Below are positions 22,661 through 33,865 of a stretch of 64,000 nucleotides of DNA, one piece after another. How positions within the stretch are numbered: position 1 is the first letter of the stretch; every line of letters begins with the position of its first letter. The DNA lies in assembly GCA_949825045.1 (NCBI GenBank), contig OX463836.1, positions 11,549,829 through 11,613,828 on the forward strand. Direction: 5' to 3'. The notes below the pieces were generated by a model. It was not told the DNA's origin. It was given only the letters and a program-made list of their open reading frames with translations, and ran no database searches. Source of the stretch: Argyresthia goedartella. Its lineage: Eukaryota; Arthropoda; Insecta; Lepidoptera; Argyresthiidae. Made by a program: the position numbers and the translations under genes.

Positions 22661-22855
22661 TCTAGCTCAACATAGTACTTTCTGTTCATTTTGAAATTAT
22701 TTATTCCTGCTTATTAATTATAATAATTAACATAGTCAGGTCATAAGTTCTGTCACATGTGCAATATGAAATAATTTAGACATGTTTATTATTTATGTAA
22801 ACATTTATATAGCAAAATGAACTTAATAAAACATAGATTCTTATGGTAATAAAGT

Positions 22856-23817
22856 TTATTCAAAATGACCCCCGCGATTTTGAATACAGGCCTTTATTCT
22901 GCGCGGCCAGTCGTCTATCGCAGCACGAACGAGGTCCATGTTAATATCGGCGGCTACCTTAATCAAGGATGCCTTGAGTGACTCCAAATCAGGATGAGGC
23001 TTTGAGCAGGCCTTTTCCTCCAAGTGTTGCCATATCTTGTAATCTAACGGACTCAAATCTGGACTGGAGAAGGGCCTGTCTTCGTGCCGGATGAAGTCGA
23101 TTTCACGCGCCGCCAGCCAGTCTTGTGTGCTTTTCGCTCTATGAGCTGGCGCAGAATCTTGTTGGAATACCCAGTGCCTGTTATTAAACATGGTATGAGA
23201 AACAGGTTCTCACAAAAATGTACCTCAGTTAAGCCCCAATAAGAGACTCCCAAACAAACCAAAATGAGCGAGGATGGAAAATGACCTCGTTGGACACGCG
23301 GAATACGGTTTATCAGTTTATCATTTTGTTTGTTGTAGCTCTCTTCCACGGTGAAAATTTTTTCATCCGAAAAAAGAATTTCCCGAAGCTTTTTTCCCGC
23401 GTATCGCTTCAACAAAGCGCGGCATCTCTTCAGTATCAGGTCCATTAAACGAGCGTCCAAACGATGTCCTGTTTTTCTTTGATATGCCCTAAGCCCTAAG
23501 TCTTCATTTAACACCCTTTTCACCGTGGTCCTGCTTAACCCCATCTGAAGGGCCAACAGTTTCTGCTTACGTATGGGATTTCTTTGAATTCGCGCCTTCA
23601 CAGCTTTTATCACTGCTGGAGTCCTAACAGAGCGAGGGCGACCACTTCTTGACCTGTCATCTACACTACAGTCTTCATTGTATCGTTTTATGGTACGATA
23701 AACGAATCTTTTGGTTATATTCAAATTTTTCAGTAAGTCGAAAATCTGAATTGGCGCGTAACCGCAACGATGCAACGCAATAACTGCGACACGGTCTTCT
23801 TTAAGTGTCCACTCCAT
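22856..23817 (-). pseudogene. Mariner/maT (DD37D) transposase, broken
   Basis: From MEWTLKEDRVAVIALHRCGY (ATG at 23817) the N-terminal helix-turn-helix region reads well, including GRPRSVRTPAV, then LFSDEKIFTVEE (first Asp). Near 23190-23215 an internal deletion and frameshift intervene. The second frame gives HWVFQQDSAPAHRA (second Asp) and SPDLSPLDYKIW. I count 37 residues between the second Asp and the Asp of PLDY, as in the maT group. The protein would normally cut and paste DNA at TA sites. This copy is dead. Confidence 0.85.
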
Positions 23818-23940
23818 ATTTGAAAATGAGGAAAATTCTAAAAAGTACACATTTTTATTTTCATGAAAAATTCGAATTCAATAAACTTTTTTGTGGCCAG
23901 CGTTCTAAATTCAAAAGTTTTTATTGTGTGACAGAACTTA

Positions 23941-23974
23941 TAGAATAGAATAGAATAGAATAGAATAGAATATG
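23941..23974 (-). repeat. TTCTA pentanucleotide tail of LINE H
   Basis: On the plus strand the TAGAA units follow directly on the interrupted mariner terminal repeat, which fixes the 3' end of LINE H. Confidence 0.85.
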
Positions 23975-24480
23975 CGTTTATTCAAGCGTCACAATACACA
24001 ACACATAGCACAAAATAGGAATATACAAAAATAGGAATACACATGGACAACAACAAAAGTGGGTATATTATGTGATGTAAATGGCTTCTTAAGAAAACAG
24101 CGTAGTGTGCTGGTTGTATACGGCGACGGTGAAACGGCTCCGGCTCAGCATTATGCTACAGGGCCTACAGGAGGACCTGAAGCGCTGGTATTCTGTCGGA
24201 ACCGGTGTGACTGAGTGTGTTGTTTTGTACGGTGTTGATTAGACTACGTAATATGCATAGATAAGAGATATAAACAATAAATAGCATAATATAAATGTAG
24301 GGTATATGAGTATAGAGTTTATGTGTGGCATGTTAATAACGGTATGAAGTACTATAAATAAATAAATAAATAGGCACAGTAATTATGATAAATATGAATA
24401 ATGTACAAACATGTTTGAAAAATGCAAGAGGTTTTGGGGGTCAGAAACAAAGGCTGCCGATGCAGACTGCAGAGATAGCT

Positions 24481-27345
24481 TCAGTTATCCGCTGTTTGAA
24501 GGGCTAGTAAATAGGCTTTGTATGCTGTTTTATAGCTGGTTAAAGTAATTTTTTCTCGAATTGGCGGAGGGATATTATTCCAGCATTTTGTAGCCAGATA
24601 TCTGAAGCTACCCCTGAAAGCAGCAGTCCGATGCCGGGGAATGGAGAGTATATTTGTTGAGCTGCGGTTCATGTGGTGATTGGAAACTTTCCAGGAGAGC
24701 TTTTCGTGAAGTTATTCAGGTATCCCTCTCTTTATAACACCGAACAAGAGCGCTGCAAATTGAAATTGTTGTCTGCCTTTCATTTTTAAAACATTTGCTC
24801 GATTCAGATAGGGCGTGATATGAGTACGTGGTGGGACGATGTAACAATAGCGAGCGCAGGCGTTCTGCACTCGCTGTACCAATCGCTCAGTGCGCTTATA
24901 CAAACGCGGCCCGTATACTGTGATGCAGTAGTTAAGCTTTGACAACACTAACGCCTCACAGAGCTCCACTCGTATTTCTTCTTTTAGGAATTTCCGAATT
25001 CTGTAAAGAATATTTAACCTGTAAAAACAGTTTTTGACGAGCTCGAGAACATGTTTGTCAAAACGCAGCTCCTCATCCATGATTAGACCCAGGTTCCGCG
25101 CTTCACGCACTCGCTCCACTGGTACCCCCGATATAGCAATTTGTGGATTCATATCGCCAATAGTATTCACCTGGTGTCTCGAGCCGAGTATCATGAACTT
25201 TGTTTTTTTTTGGGTTTAGGACCAACGCATTTTTGGAGGACCAAGTTGTTGTACGTTCTAAATCCGCATTTATCATCCGCATAACATCAGGAGGCGATTC
25301 TTTGTTCACTTCAATATAAAGCTGTAAATCATCGGCATATAGATGATATTTGCAATGGTGAATGCAGCTTGTGATATCAGCGCAGTACAGAATAAATAAC
25401 AGAGGACCCAATATGGACCCTTGAGGAACACCTCTACAGGTGGTGACTTTTTGAGAGTGATTTTTGGTTCCGTCACTATTTGTTAAGACTACTTGTTGGT
25501 TGCAGTCTTTGAGGTAAGTTTCAAACCACTTAATCGTATTTACTTCAAATCCATAGTAGCTTAGCTTGGAAAGAATTAAATCCACATTGATGGAGTCAAA
25601 TGCTCTAGAGTAGTCAAGTAGGACGAGAAACGTGGCATTCCCAGAGTCTTGGGATGCATTAGCAACGTATTAACGTTGTCAACAACATCAAGAAGTGCCG
25701 TCGTTGTACTACGATTCTTTCTGAAACCTGATTGAAACTTTGGAAGAAGGCCGTGTGTTTCCGCAAATGAAATTACTTAAAAGTACACAAGTTTTTCGAG
25801 AATTTTAGAGAGGTACGGTAGTATACTTATAGGTCGTAGATCAGATATTATTTTGGGGTTACTTATTTTTGGGGTCGGACGGACAATAGACGCCTTCCAA
25901 GATGATGGGAATATAGAGGTAATCAAGGATTGGTTTAGAATATGAGTAATTATTTTAAGTGTTTGTGGTAATGTGAGAATTAACATATCCATTGTAATTT
26001 TGTCCATACCACAGGCGTGTGAGTTCTGTTTAAGAATAATTTTACTGACATCATGCTCATTCACTTGTTTAAGTCGGAAAACACCAGGACCAAACCTATG
26101 GTATTCGTAAAAGGTGAGATCTGATATTCTTACACGATCTTACCCGGGGATATTCATAAAATGAGACATAATATCGTTGGGATCAGCAAAGTTGTCAGGA
26201 AGTTCATTTGGTTTTTTGAAGTTAGGAATACACGTTTCACGAAGTTTTTTCCATAACTGATTTGGGTCTTTGGTGTTATTGTTGATGTGGTGCTCAAAGT
26301 ATGCCCTCTTTTCTGCAAAAAGACTGGTTATTACGAGGTTTTTAAGAGATTTGTATTGTATTCCTGTTTATGAGTTTGAGATTTGGATTTCTTATAAGTT
26401 GCATGTACTTTGTCCCTTAGCTGCATCATCAGTCTGACATTATTGGTTAAACAGGGCATATGTCGATCTTTGATGTTCGTAGTTTTTTCTGGAGCATGTT
26501 TATCGAACAAGTCGAGAATATATCCCTCTAAGGTTGCGACCATTGAATCAACATTGGCTCCTTTTGCAATTATATCCCAATCAACAGCGTTTAAATCATG
26601 CTCAAAGCATTTCATAGGTATGCTCTTAATTGGTCTATAAGTGGTTTTAAATATTGGATATTTATCCCTTTTCACCTTTAATTTAACTGTCAATAATGCA
26701 TGAGCGCCGAGGTCTGGGATATGATTTATTGAAACATTTGAAGCGGTGGCATTTGTACAGAAAAGGTCTATCAAAGTGGCGCTGTGATCTGTAAAATGTG
26801 TGGGTTCAGTAATACAGTTTGTAAGAAGAGCGTACTCTAGAAATTCTTGCAGTTTTTTTGTCATGATATTTTCTCTATTCAACATGTCTATATTGAAATC
26901 CCCAGTAAGAATGATACGATCAAATTTGGAAAACGTTGCTATGGAGTCAGTCAGCGCATCAAGAAATGTATCAACGCCCATCCATTGCGGGCGATAGGCA
27001 GTACCAACAATAATCTTTGAAGATTTGACGCTAAGGGATAGCCAGAGCTGTTCAACTTGGGAATCTGATTCAGGGTGAGGGTAAATCCTAGCCCGAAGAC
27101 CAACTCTAATGTAGAAGGCTATACCTCCGCTTCGTGCTTGGCGAACTTGAGTGGGGCGAGCTACATGACGTAAACGGTAACCAGGAATAGATGGGGCTCG
27201 GCCTAATTCACATTCACGCAACCATGTCTCGTTTATGGCGACAAGATCTGGCGATCTTTGTAATATAGCTACAATAAGTTCATCGTGCCCAGTGTTTAAA
27301 GACCCTGCATTCCAGAATGAAATTGTAAGTAGGTTATTACTTAGC
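24481..27345 (-). pseudogene. ORF2 of LINE H: endonuclease and reverse transcriptase, decayed
   Basis: The frame near 27345-26331 reads ISFWNAGSLNTGHDELIVA and then LVAINETWLRECELGRAP, IILTGDFNIDMLN and LGAHALLTVKL, an APE endonuclease. RT blocks follow: DLRPISILPYLSKILEKLV (frame 26064-25777), GVPQGSILGPLLFILY and YHLYADDLQLYIEV (25585-25103), then thumb pieces (25194-24712, 24672-24481). Frame changes occur at a T-run near 25205, near 25650 and near 24690. There is no RNase H. Confidence 0.84.
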
Positions 27346-29046
27346 TCTTTTTATAAAATAATAATAATAATATAACTGTGTGTATTTGTGTTCAAGTGTG
27401 GTATATTGGTATGTGTACAATATATCTCGGGTTTTAGGTAGATGTAGATGTGTTTTTGTGACAGAAATGCTTGATAAGAATAGGAAGTTTATGCGAAGAT
27501 TCTGTGATAATAATGTAAGGCGGGTATATTCAGGTTGTGTTAGATTTGTAGTGTAATGATGAGTATCTTGTGAGGTGCTAGGCCTTATAGAAACCAGTTT
27601 GTCGCTGCCGCCGGCCGGTAGCAACGTATTCACCCTCGCGTAAACAATGCTGGACCAGTAAACGCTGGACATATTGTTATCATAAAATTGAAAATGATTA
27701 TATTGGCTGTATAAGCAAACCACGCCGCGGTGTAAAAGTGACCCACAAATAATACAAAGATAGTAAGTGACGAAAGTACAAAAGTAAGACACGGAATCAG
27801 CGGTGATTGACAAATTGAGTAAAATTATAAGTAAATAATACACGCTTAAAGATAGTAATAGTGTTTGATAATTAGACTTTAACAGGACTAGTGCGGTTTC
27901 CAAAAACACGGTGCAAGTCATCATCACATCGTATTTGATTTTAGATGTTTTGGATTCTCTAGCCTGCACCAGGCCATCCTTGGTCCATATGAACTGCCAG
28001 CGCTTCCTAAGTTCTCGGGCTTTAGCGAGCAGAACCCGGTTTTCTCTCGACAGTCGTTCATTTACGTGCAATTTCTGATGAGTATGAGGTGGGAGACCCA
28101 GACCGTCAGTAGTCGTGCCGCGTCGGACTTTTGCGCTCTTAAGCATCTCGTCGCGGATGGCGCGCCGCGTCAGCTGGACTACAATCGGCCGTGGCCTGAT
28201 CTTCTGAGGCTGGTCACTGGCCACCACCGCTGCTGCTGACCTTGCTTCCGGTGTGCGGGGGGCCCCAACGCGCGCCGCGTTGACTACATCTCGTTCGTCC
28301 AGCTTCACGCCAAGCTTCGTTGCTACTGCAGTCACGATATGTAGCACAGATTCTCCCTCGAATTCCGGGATACAGGTAAGTTCAATATCGTTTAGTAGGG
28401 CGGACTGGTCTCGGTGTTTCACTTGCGCCTTCAGTTTCAAAACAGTCTCTTGTAGCTCATTCAGCGAAAATAATTCTAACTGTACCTTTATTTCATCCAG
28501 CTCGGTTCGGAGTGCTGAATTTTCACTCTCAATATTAGAGACTCGGTTGTTGAGAGTAGACACCTCTTTATTTAATAAGTTTATCTCTGCGGACAGCGAA
28601 CTTGTTGCCTGGGCAATCTCTGTCTTAATCACCGCAGTTAGGGAAGATCTGATGAGGTCTAATTTTACGTCAATTAAAGACTCAAAATTTTCAAGCGAGA
28701 TAAAGTTAGATGAGGTAGACAGAGGGGTGGGGAAAGCAGTGATTGCCGGATTCACGACGCCGGTGTTCATTTCTCCAGCCCCACCTGTGAATTCCCCACC
28801 CGTAGTGTCCCGAGCTGGATGGCCGTGTCTCTGTTTGGCTACTGGGGTGTTATCATTTCTTTGTCGCCGGGTGACATTTGAGCAAGACGGCCTAGGACAG
28901 CGCCAAGAAACCTTTAGTTCTGCATAGTTCGTCGAGTATTGTGCTGTGGTCATGTTCACACATGAGTGATGATAAGGTCCTTTACAGACATGACACACAA
29001 GAAGCTCTGTTCTATCTATCTTTTTACAGCAGCCAATGCATTCCAT
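27337..29046 (-). CDS. ORF1 of LINE H: PHD-type finger, coiled coil, FP/RRM-like domain
   Basis: An ATG at 29046 opens 569 codons. Residues 3-55 have Cys/His spacing of a PHD finger (C3-x2-C6, C18-x2-C21, H26-x2-C29, then W48-R-C50-x4-C55). About 135-209 is heptad-rich (EINLLNKEVSTLNNRVSNIE). About 209-370 resembles the conserved domain shared by insect LINE ORF1 proteins and baculovirus FP25K. Beyond about 370 the frame turns hydrophobic and Tyr-rich (a microsatellite gives YYYYYF), so I infer that the true stop was lost and the last 200 codons are spurious. It overlaps the start of ORF2. Confidence 0.78.
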   Translation of the reverse strand: MECIGCCKKIDRTELLVCHVCKGPYHHSCVNMTTAQYSTNYAELKVSWRCPRPSCSNVTRRQRNDNTPVAKQRHGHPARDTTGGEFTGGAGEMNTGVVNPAITAFPTPLSTSSNFISLENFESLIDVKLDLIRSSLTAVIKTEIAQATSSLSAEINLLNKEVSTLNNRVSNIESENSALRTELDEIKVQLELFSLNELQETVLKLKAQVKHRDQSALLNDIELTCIPEFEGESVLHIVTAVATKLGVKLDERDVVNAARVGAPRTPEARSAAAVVASDQPQKIRPRPIVVQLTRRAIRDEMLKSAKVRRGTTTDGLGLPPHTHQKLHVNERLSRENRVLLAKARELRKRWQFIWTKDGLVQARESKTSKIKYDVMMTCTVFLETALVLLKSNYQTLLLSLSVYYLLIILLNLSITADSVSYFCTFVTYYLCIICGSLLHRGVVCLYSQYNHFQFYDNNMSSVYWSSIVYARVNTLLPAGGSDKLVSIRPSTSQDTHHYTTNLTQPEYTRLTLLSQNLRINFLFLSSISVTKTHLHLPKTRDILYTYQYTTLEHKYTQLYYYYYFIKRAK

Positions 29047-29384
29047 AGTGTTGAAGTTCGTTGAGACTGTAACCGAACCGAATTACGTAAGATCGCCGCA
29101 AGACGTCGCACTTGAAAATGACCCTTATCTCTCTCGTATTAACCGTGAGTGTGGATTAGACCCAACTTAAAAGCGCTGTGTCACTCGGTCGTCAGCTGAT
29201 AGATATCACAAAGCACTAAACACACACTATTTACGCAGTATTTTCACTGATAGGGTCTATTGTGGTTTCACTAATAATCCTATGTAGTTTTTGTATAATA
29301 AACTTCACGATAAACGGCCAAAATTATTTATATCCTGAGCACAAGTAAACGTAGTTTGTATCGACACCGAATGGTGCGGTCCGA
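29047..29384 (-). other. 5' UTR of LINE H
   Basis: This non-coding stretch lies between the ORF1 ATG and the mariner remnant. The first bases on the element strand are TCGGACCGCACC. The sequence shows no TATA box, as expected for LINEs with internal promoters. Confidence 0.55.
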
Positions 29385-29400
29385 ATGATCTGACTGTGTA

Positions 29401-29575
29401 TATTTGTATTACTTAACCACAAGCAATTTTTAAAAGGGATCTAAATATCAATCTATGTTAGTTTCTATCCCCTTCACTCTCACAGTGGTCCAATGTAGAG
29501 AAGAGGCAAAAAATGACGTTTGCTTAGTATCTGTAAATATCGACATAACTAACAAATAAATTTGACTTTGACTTT
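29401..29575 (+). mobile_element. 3' UTR remainder of CR1-like copy C
   Basis: 'tatttgtattacttaaccac' corresponds to the part of the copy B 3' UTR that follows the mariner insertion point. The block ends 'aaataaatttgactttgact', the family tail. Confidence 0.8.
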
Positions 29576-29579
29576 GTAC

Positions 29580-30760
29580 TTTGTAGAGATAAATCGGGAA
29601 GCCGGCCACGTAAGGAGAAGTGAAAAATAAAGTTACTATGAAAACCTATAGTGCACAGAATAATATCACCAACAACTTCATAAACTCTATGTAACAACTA
29701 AGTATATATCTCAAATATTTGAACCAGGTACAAAATTTTTTCGCTCATTCACCAAAAAGCAAAGGAGATTAATTTTGACATAAAAATCGATAAACGATAA
29801 CGATACGGCATTCGTATTCCGATCGTTAAGCTCGTGAGTGCCTTCATAATCTGCGAGATTTACCTTGGATAAGTAGTCATTTTCATCGCGGCTGTGCAAA
29901 CGAAAGTAAACCATCTGAACATTGAATTTCGGAGTGAAATAATAATGCTGCGTGATTAATGAGAACCCTCGGTTGTTTATTTTGTACTTTGTTTAAATTG
30001 TGATGGATGTTTGTTGACATTGCGTTACTTGTGTTTTAACACCTACTGCTTTTAGTCGTGTTAACATTTGGTGGCAGAGAAGTAGAGCCTTAAAAAGCAA
30101 AACAAACGCTACGCTATAGCGTTACACCCTTTCGCCTTTACGGGGTGGCAGAGGCACAGATGTGCCCATAGTCGTGGGCTCAGATTGTGTTTGCGTTTTT
30201 TTTTATTTATCAGCTATTTAGAGTTATGAAGGAAGAAGGCCTTTTTAAATGTTAGAGGAAAAATCAAAATTCAAATTCCGAATTGGATGCGTAATCCCCG
30301 ACGTCCAACGCGCTGTCTTCTATTCCCTTAGAATATTACCATGCTAAAGATTTTTCGTGTTTAGGCTTTCCCTATAAGAACCTTTCCAAGATCCAAACCG
30401 GTCCAGCACATTGCAGGATTCACGCCGTTCCGTACCCGAAGGGTGCCAAACGGGACCCTATTACTAAGCCTCCGCTGTCCTTCCGTCCGGCCGTCTGTCA
30501 CTGGCCTATCATACTAAATTAGTTTGAAACTGTCTCAGGTGACTGCGTTTCTTACTGTAAATATAAATATTTATGATACAAGCGTGCTAAGTTGGCATTT
30601 TCACAGCCTAGTGTTTATGATCAATGTCCACGAGTTTTACGCGACGTTTTCCAACACACATGCCAGGAAAAACAAACTTGTGTTGATGACAACCACGCAA
30701 TGAAAACTTATACGAATATTTTTGGAAAATGGCGTGGAATGGGACCACGAGAAAACGACA
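29580..30760. other. No gene; small repeat pieces
   Basis: Around 29610-29660 a phrase similar to the inside of the MITE at 34396-34661 occurs ('aagtgaaaaataaagtta'). At 30145-30185 'ttacggggtggcagaggcac' is a piece of the type-2 SINE body. At 30425-30505 the 'acggaaccct' repeat lies reversed. The frame at 30592-30930 is antisense to an RNase H relic. Confidence 0.5.
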
Positions 30761-30761
30761 G

Positions 30762-31834
30762 TTATTTGTTGGAAATTGGAAACGCGCGCACAATAGACTC
30801 CATCAAATCCGACAACATCACAGCGGCCATCAATTCCAGCCTCGGAATCGACAGTTTGCGAAGCGGCGCCACTTTTGACTTTGCGCAAACCAGTCCGATG
30901 ACTACCTTGCAATTAATGACAGTGCAATAGATCACGCGGTAAAAGCCTCTATCCAACGCATCGCAATACCCGTCGAGCTGGATGCCGTCAGGACACTCGA
31001 TAATACCTCTGGGGATCGAGAGTGATGCCAGTTCTGGAAGCTGGGTTTTGAATTTTCTCTACTAATCAGTGATTGTTTCAACCAACACCCTACAAAGTAT
31101 TTGGATAAGGTATTTTGCCAGGAACGTCGCCCGAGCTGCAAGGCTGAGTGGACCGTAAATTCGCGCTAATCGACCTTTTCGTGCATCGACCAACAACTTC
31201 ATCACTCTTCGTTTTAAAACGGAAACTATCGCTTCTAGGTCTTTACAACAAGCCCAATATTTTCATAGGAAAATCAGTTACATCTTCAAACGAGTGGAAA
31301 TCTTCTCTCTCTGGGTTCGACGTGCATTTTCACAAGCGTAAACCAGCTGACGTCTACATGTGCAGCAATTCGGTGCGAATTTTCAATATCGGCGGTGTAA
31401 ATATCAATACAAAGAATGGTGGCAGAACGTGATCCACATTCTGGTTCTTCAGCTACTTGTGCGACAGAAAGCTTGGTACGGCGCAGAGGAAACTCCTTAG
31501 GTGACTGTCAATAACCTAGCTCATCAGGATCGTACCGCCACAGGATGCGCTGGTTGTCTGCATCTTCCGAAGGCACCAGGAACTGTACATTTGCTTAGAG
31601 TCCCTAGCGTGCTATTTGAAACGCGCTAGCAAGTCGAAGATGCTGTTTTGAAGTTTGGGACTCGACAAAAAGGTGTCTTTCAACGATTGGCTCCTCGTGT
31701 CCTTTGCATTTCAAGCGAATAAAACCCGAAGGGGGGGTACTTTTAGAATCTGGACGCAAAATTCCATTATGTGGAATATAGACAAACTTCCCAAAGTCAG
31801 ACGGAGGCGGATTTACTTCCTTAAGGTTTAGCAA
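30762..31834 (-). pseudogene. BEL/Pao polyprotein relic (RT to RNase H)
   Basis: Minus-strand frames give FGKFVYIPHNGILRPDSKST (31834 on), the opening of a Pao RT, then LSSPKLQNSIFDLL in a second frame. The end is GLVCAKSKVAPLRKLSIPRL followed by ELMAAV (30956-30762), the RNase H block with its Glu. The catalytic YxDD is not readable. The central RT appears deleted and scrambled. The family differs from that of the element at 36176-45230. Confidence 0.68.
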
Positions 31835-31835
31835 C

Positions 31836-32080
31836 CCAAATGGCCGAGTCGGCAGTGACCCTGCCTACGAAGCCAAGGGTCCCGGGTTCGAGTCCCGGTG
31901 GGGGCAAATATTTGTTCGATGAGAACGGATGTAACCTAGTCATGGTTGTTTATCTATCTAAGTATAATATTTATCTATATAAGTATGTGTATCGTTGTCT
32001 AGTACCCAATATACAGGGAATCCTAGTTTGGGGCTAGATCAATGTGTGTAAATAGTGTCCAAGGTATCATTATATTTAAA
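31836..32080 (+). mobile_element. tRNA-derived SINE, type 3
   Basis: The head has TGGCCGAGTCGGCAGTGA (A-box-like) and GGGTTCGAGTCCCGG (B box). The body runs 'atgagaacggatgtaacc' to 'aatgtgtgtaaatagtgtcc', ending in an A-run near 32078. The body after the tRNA part, and the lack of cloverleaf detail, argue against a functional tRNA gene. Pol III transcription from these boxes is known for SINEs. Confidence 0.78.
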
Positions 32081-32405
32081 AAAAAAGTTCATGAATTTGA
32101 CGTATTTCTCCTTGAACAGACAATTTGCCTTAAATTTCTCTCTAATGGGAAATCTTTTCAGCGCAATTGAGCGACAGCCCGAAAATTTGTGTTTGTTGTT
32201 AAGGTCACGAAAGAGCAGAGGTGCGACCACCCTTCCATCCAAATATCGACAGACAGAATTTTGGAATTGAACTTTCTCTCTTGAAATCTTCTTTCAACAG
32301 GGGGTAGATCAGATTACAGGTTTTTCCACTCACAAAACTCTTAGAGGACATTGAAAACAATGTAAAATGAAAAGCACTGGTGCGTTAATATAGCTTTTAC
32401 TGCGT

Positions 32406-32439
32406 AATAAGCTTAATTATGAAACTAATTAAGCTTATT
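32406..32439. repeat. 14-bp inverted repeat with 6-base loop
   Basis: AATAAGCTTAATTA and TAATTAAGCTTATT flank TGAAAC. Pairing is perfect. No gene lies nearby. Confidence 0.8.
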
Positions 32440-32613
32440 GCCATTAAGAGCTTCTTTATGAGCAAGTGTGTTGAAATAGCTATTTATCCCACTAGAGCGG
32501 AAAGGAGGTGGTTACCAAAGAGTGGCATTTTCGATACGAGGCGGAAATTATCGTAAGCACGTGTATCATACAATGTTTTGCTATGCTTTTTGCGAGGAAA
32601 TAAATTATATTTC

Positions 32614-32921
32614 TATATATGTCGCAGTTAGTTGGTTAAATCAGACACTTAACTAACACCCTAGACCGTTAATTACAGACCGACGTTTAATCCAGTCACT
32701 CGTACCAGACTCTGAAAGTAATCAGCTGTTGTCGTGATGCCATCTTGTTTTACATTATTTTACCAACACGCCAGATTTCGGTAAGACAGATTGTTAAACG
32801 TTTTCGACGATGCATTATTGAAATCAAAATGTTAGTGACTTGGTTCAACGTCGGTCTTCAATTAACGGTCTAGGATGTTAGTTAAATGTCTGATTTAACC
32901 AACCAACTGCGACATATATAT
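32614..32921. mobile_element. MITE, family c, copy 1, long terminal inverted repeats
   Basis: The left end TATATATGTCGCAGTTAGTT matches the right end in reverse, with TTGG continuing, over about 80-100 bp. The middle (AATCAGCTGTTGTCGTGATG) is non-coding. A second copy at 52760-53250 has the same arms plus an extra hairpin module. Confidence 0.8.
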
Positions 32922-33129
32922 AAACTAAACAAAAATTAAATAGCGAGCTTTAAATACCTATATAGTCCACGCAACCACTCATGTCCTGCGACGGAAAGTC
33001 AATACACTAATCTCACTGGCATGACGATACGGTGGTGCTCCGGCTATGGGACTTGAGTGATGGCGGGAAATCAACTACTGCGCATGTGCAAATAGCTGCC
33101 ACGTCATATCGCAAAAAAGCACGAGTGAA
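32922..33129. other. No gene seen
   Basis: Short non-coding spacer without recognised repeats. Confidence 0.4.
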
Positions 33130-33345
33130 CATACGTTCAGGCAAACAAATTGAAAATATTTAATAGTAGTTTATGTGACTGCTGCATAATGGAGGGCATT
33201 AAAACTCGAGAGTGGGTTTATGAAACGAGCCGAAGGCGAGTTTCATAATAATATCACTCGAGAGTTTCAATGCCTAATTATGTACAGTTACATACACTAG
33301 TTTATCTAAACACATATCATAAGCACTCTTTGATGTGTTCAGGAA
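33130..33345. repeat. Interspersed repeat with nested CTCGAG and GAA-tip hairpins
   Basis: It is matched by 60310-60525 over about 200 bp. It holds TTATGAAAC (33218-33226) and GTTTCATAA (33240-33248) around a loop with GCCGAAGGC. Outside these, GGCATTAAAACTC and GAGTTTCAATGCC form an outer stem. It is non-coding. Confidence 0.72.
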
Positions 33346-33865
33346 CCGCATGTTTGACCGGCATTGTGGTTCTGAAATTGTTTAGCTTGTTCTTTAGTAC
33401 CAACTTCACGCAGACGGGCGTCGGCGTTCGAAATTTGAATGTCAGTATATGTAGAAAAACTATACATAATGACCATTATGTGTAGTTTTCCAGATACGAC
33501 ACGAGTTTTTACCAAGTAGTGTAACATAATGCTGATCGTAACGTGCGGTTTTTGAACGCAGTAAAGAGGGTTTATGATACGTATGTAGATAAAATAAATT
33601 TATTGATCAAAATCTAAACCTAAAGAAATTAGGTATCAGCGTTTAATGAAGTATCAGTATCATTGTTCCTTTTATATGAATGATAATCTGTACTATAATA
33701 AAAACTATTTGCTTCGGGGCTGACGACGGAGTAAAAATTAAGTATTTACTTTATTATATTAAGTAAATGTAGCACTTTTCGCACGATGTAGCTGCTTGGA
33801 AAACGCAGTTTTAGAGCAAACGCATTGTAAAATATACATTACTTAGACAGGACATACCTTTACAT

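Larger units (their letters stand above)
23941..29384 (-). mobile_element. PHD-finger LINE H, apparently full length
   Basis: Two open reading frames (29046-27337 and about 27345-24481) are followed by a long 3' UTR and a TTCTA tail (23941-23972 on the plus strand as TAGAA units). The 5' end abuts mariner sequence at 29385. Target duplication is at most 1-2 bp. ORF2 carries several stops, so this copy is inactive. A minus-strand relative of its 3' UTR lies at 62985-63090. Confidence 0.82.
22731..29398. mobile_element. maT-like mariner, split by LINE H in its right terminal repeat
   Basis: The left end is CATAGTCAGGTCATAAGTTC (22731 on). The right inner part ends 'tgacagaactta' at 23940, and the outer 14 bases, ATGATCTGACTGTG, lie at 29385-29398, followed by TA. 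Without H the element is about 1224 bp with terminal repeats of about 27 bp. It sits in the 3' UTR of copy C. A deleted relative is at 59193-59709. Confidence 0.82.
19515..29575 (+). mobile_element. CR1-like LINE copy C, interrupted by a mariner that holds LINE H
   Basis: The element reads 19515-22730 (ORF1 C-terminus, ORF2, start of the 3' UTR) and resumes at 29401-29575 with the rest of the 3' UTR ('tatttgtattacttaacc' through a TTTGAC tail). The break coincides with the mariner ends. The 5' end is truncated within ORF1. Confidence 0.85.

Noticed and set aside
30592..30930. 112-codon plus-strand protein
   Set aside because: It is antisense to the BEL/Pao RNase H relic (AKSKVAPLRKLSIPRLEL on the minus strand).
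31836..31910. tRNA gene on the plus strand
   Set aside because: A and B boxes are present, but the sequence continues into a SINE body with an A-run end. It is a tRNA-derived SINE head.
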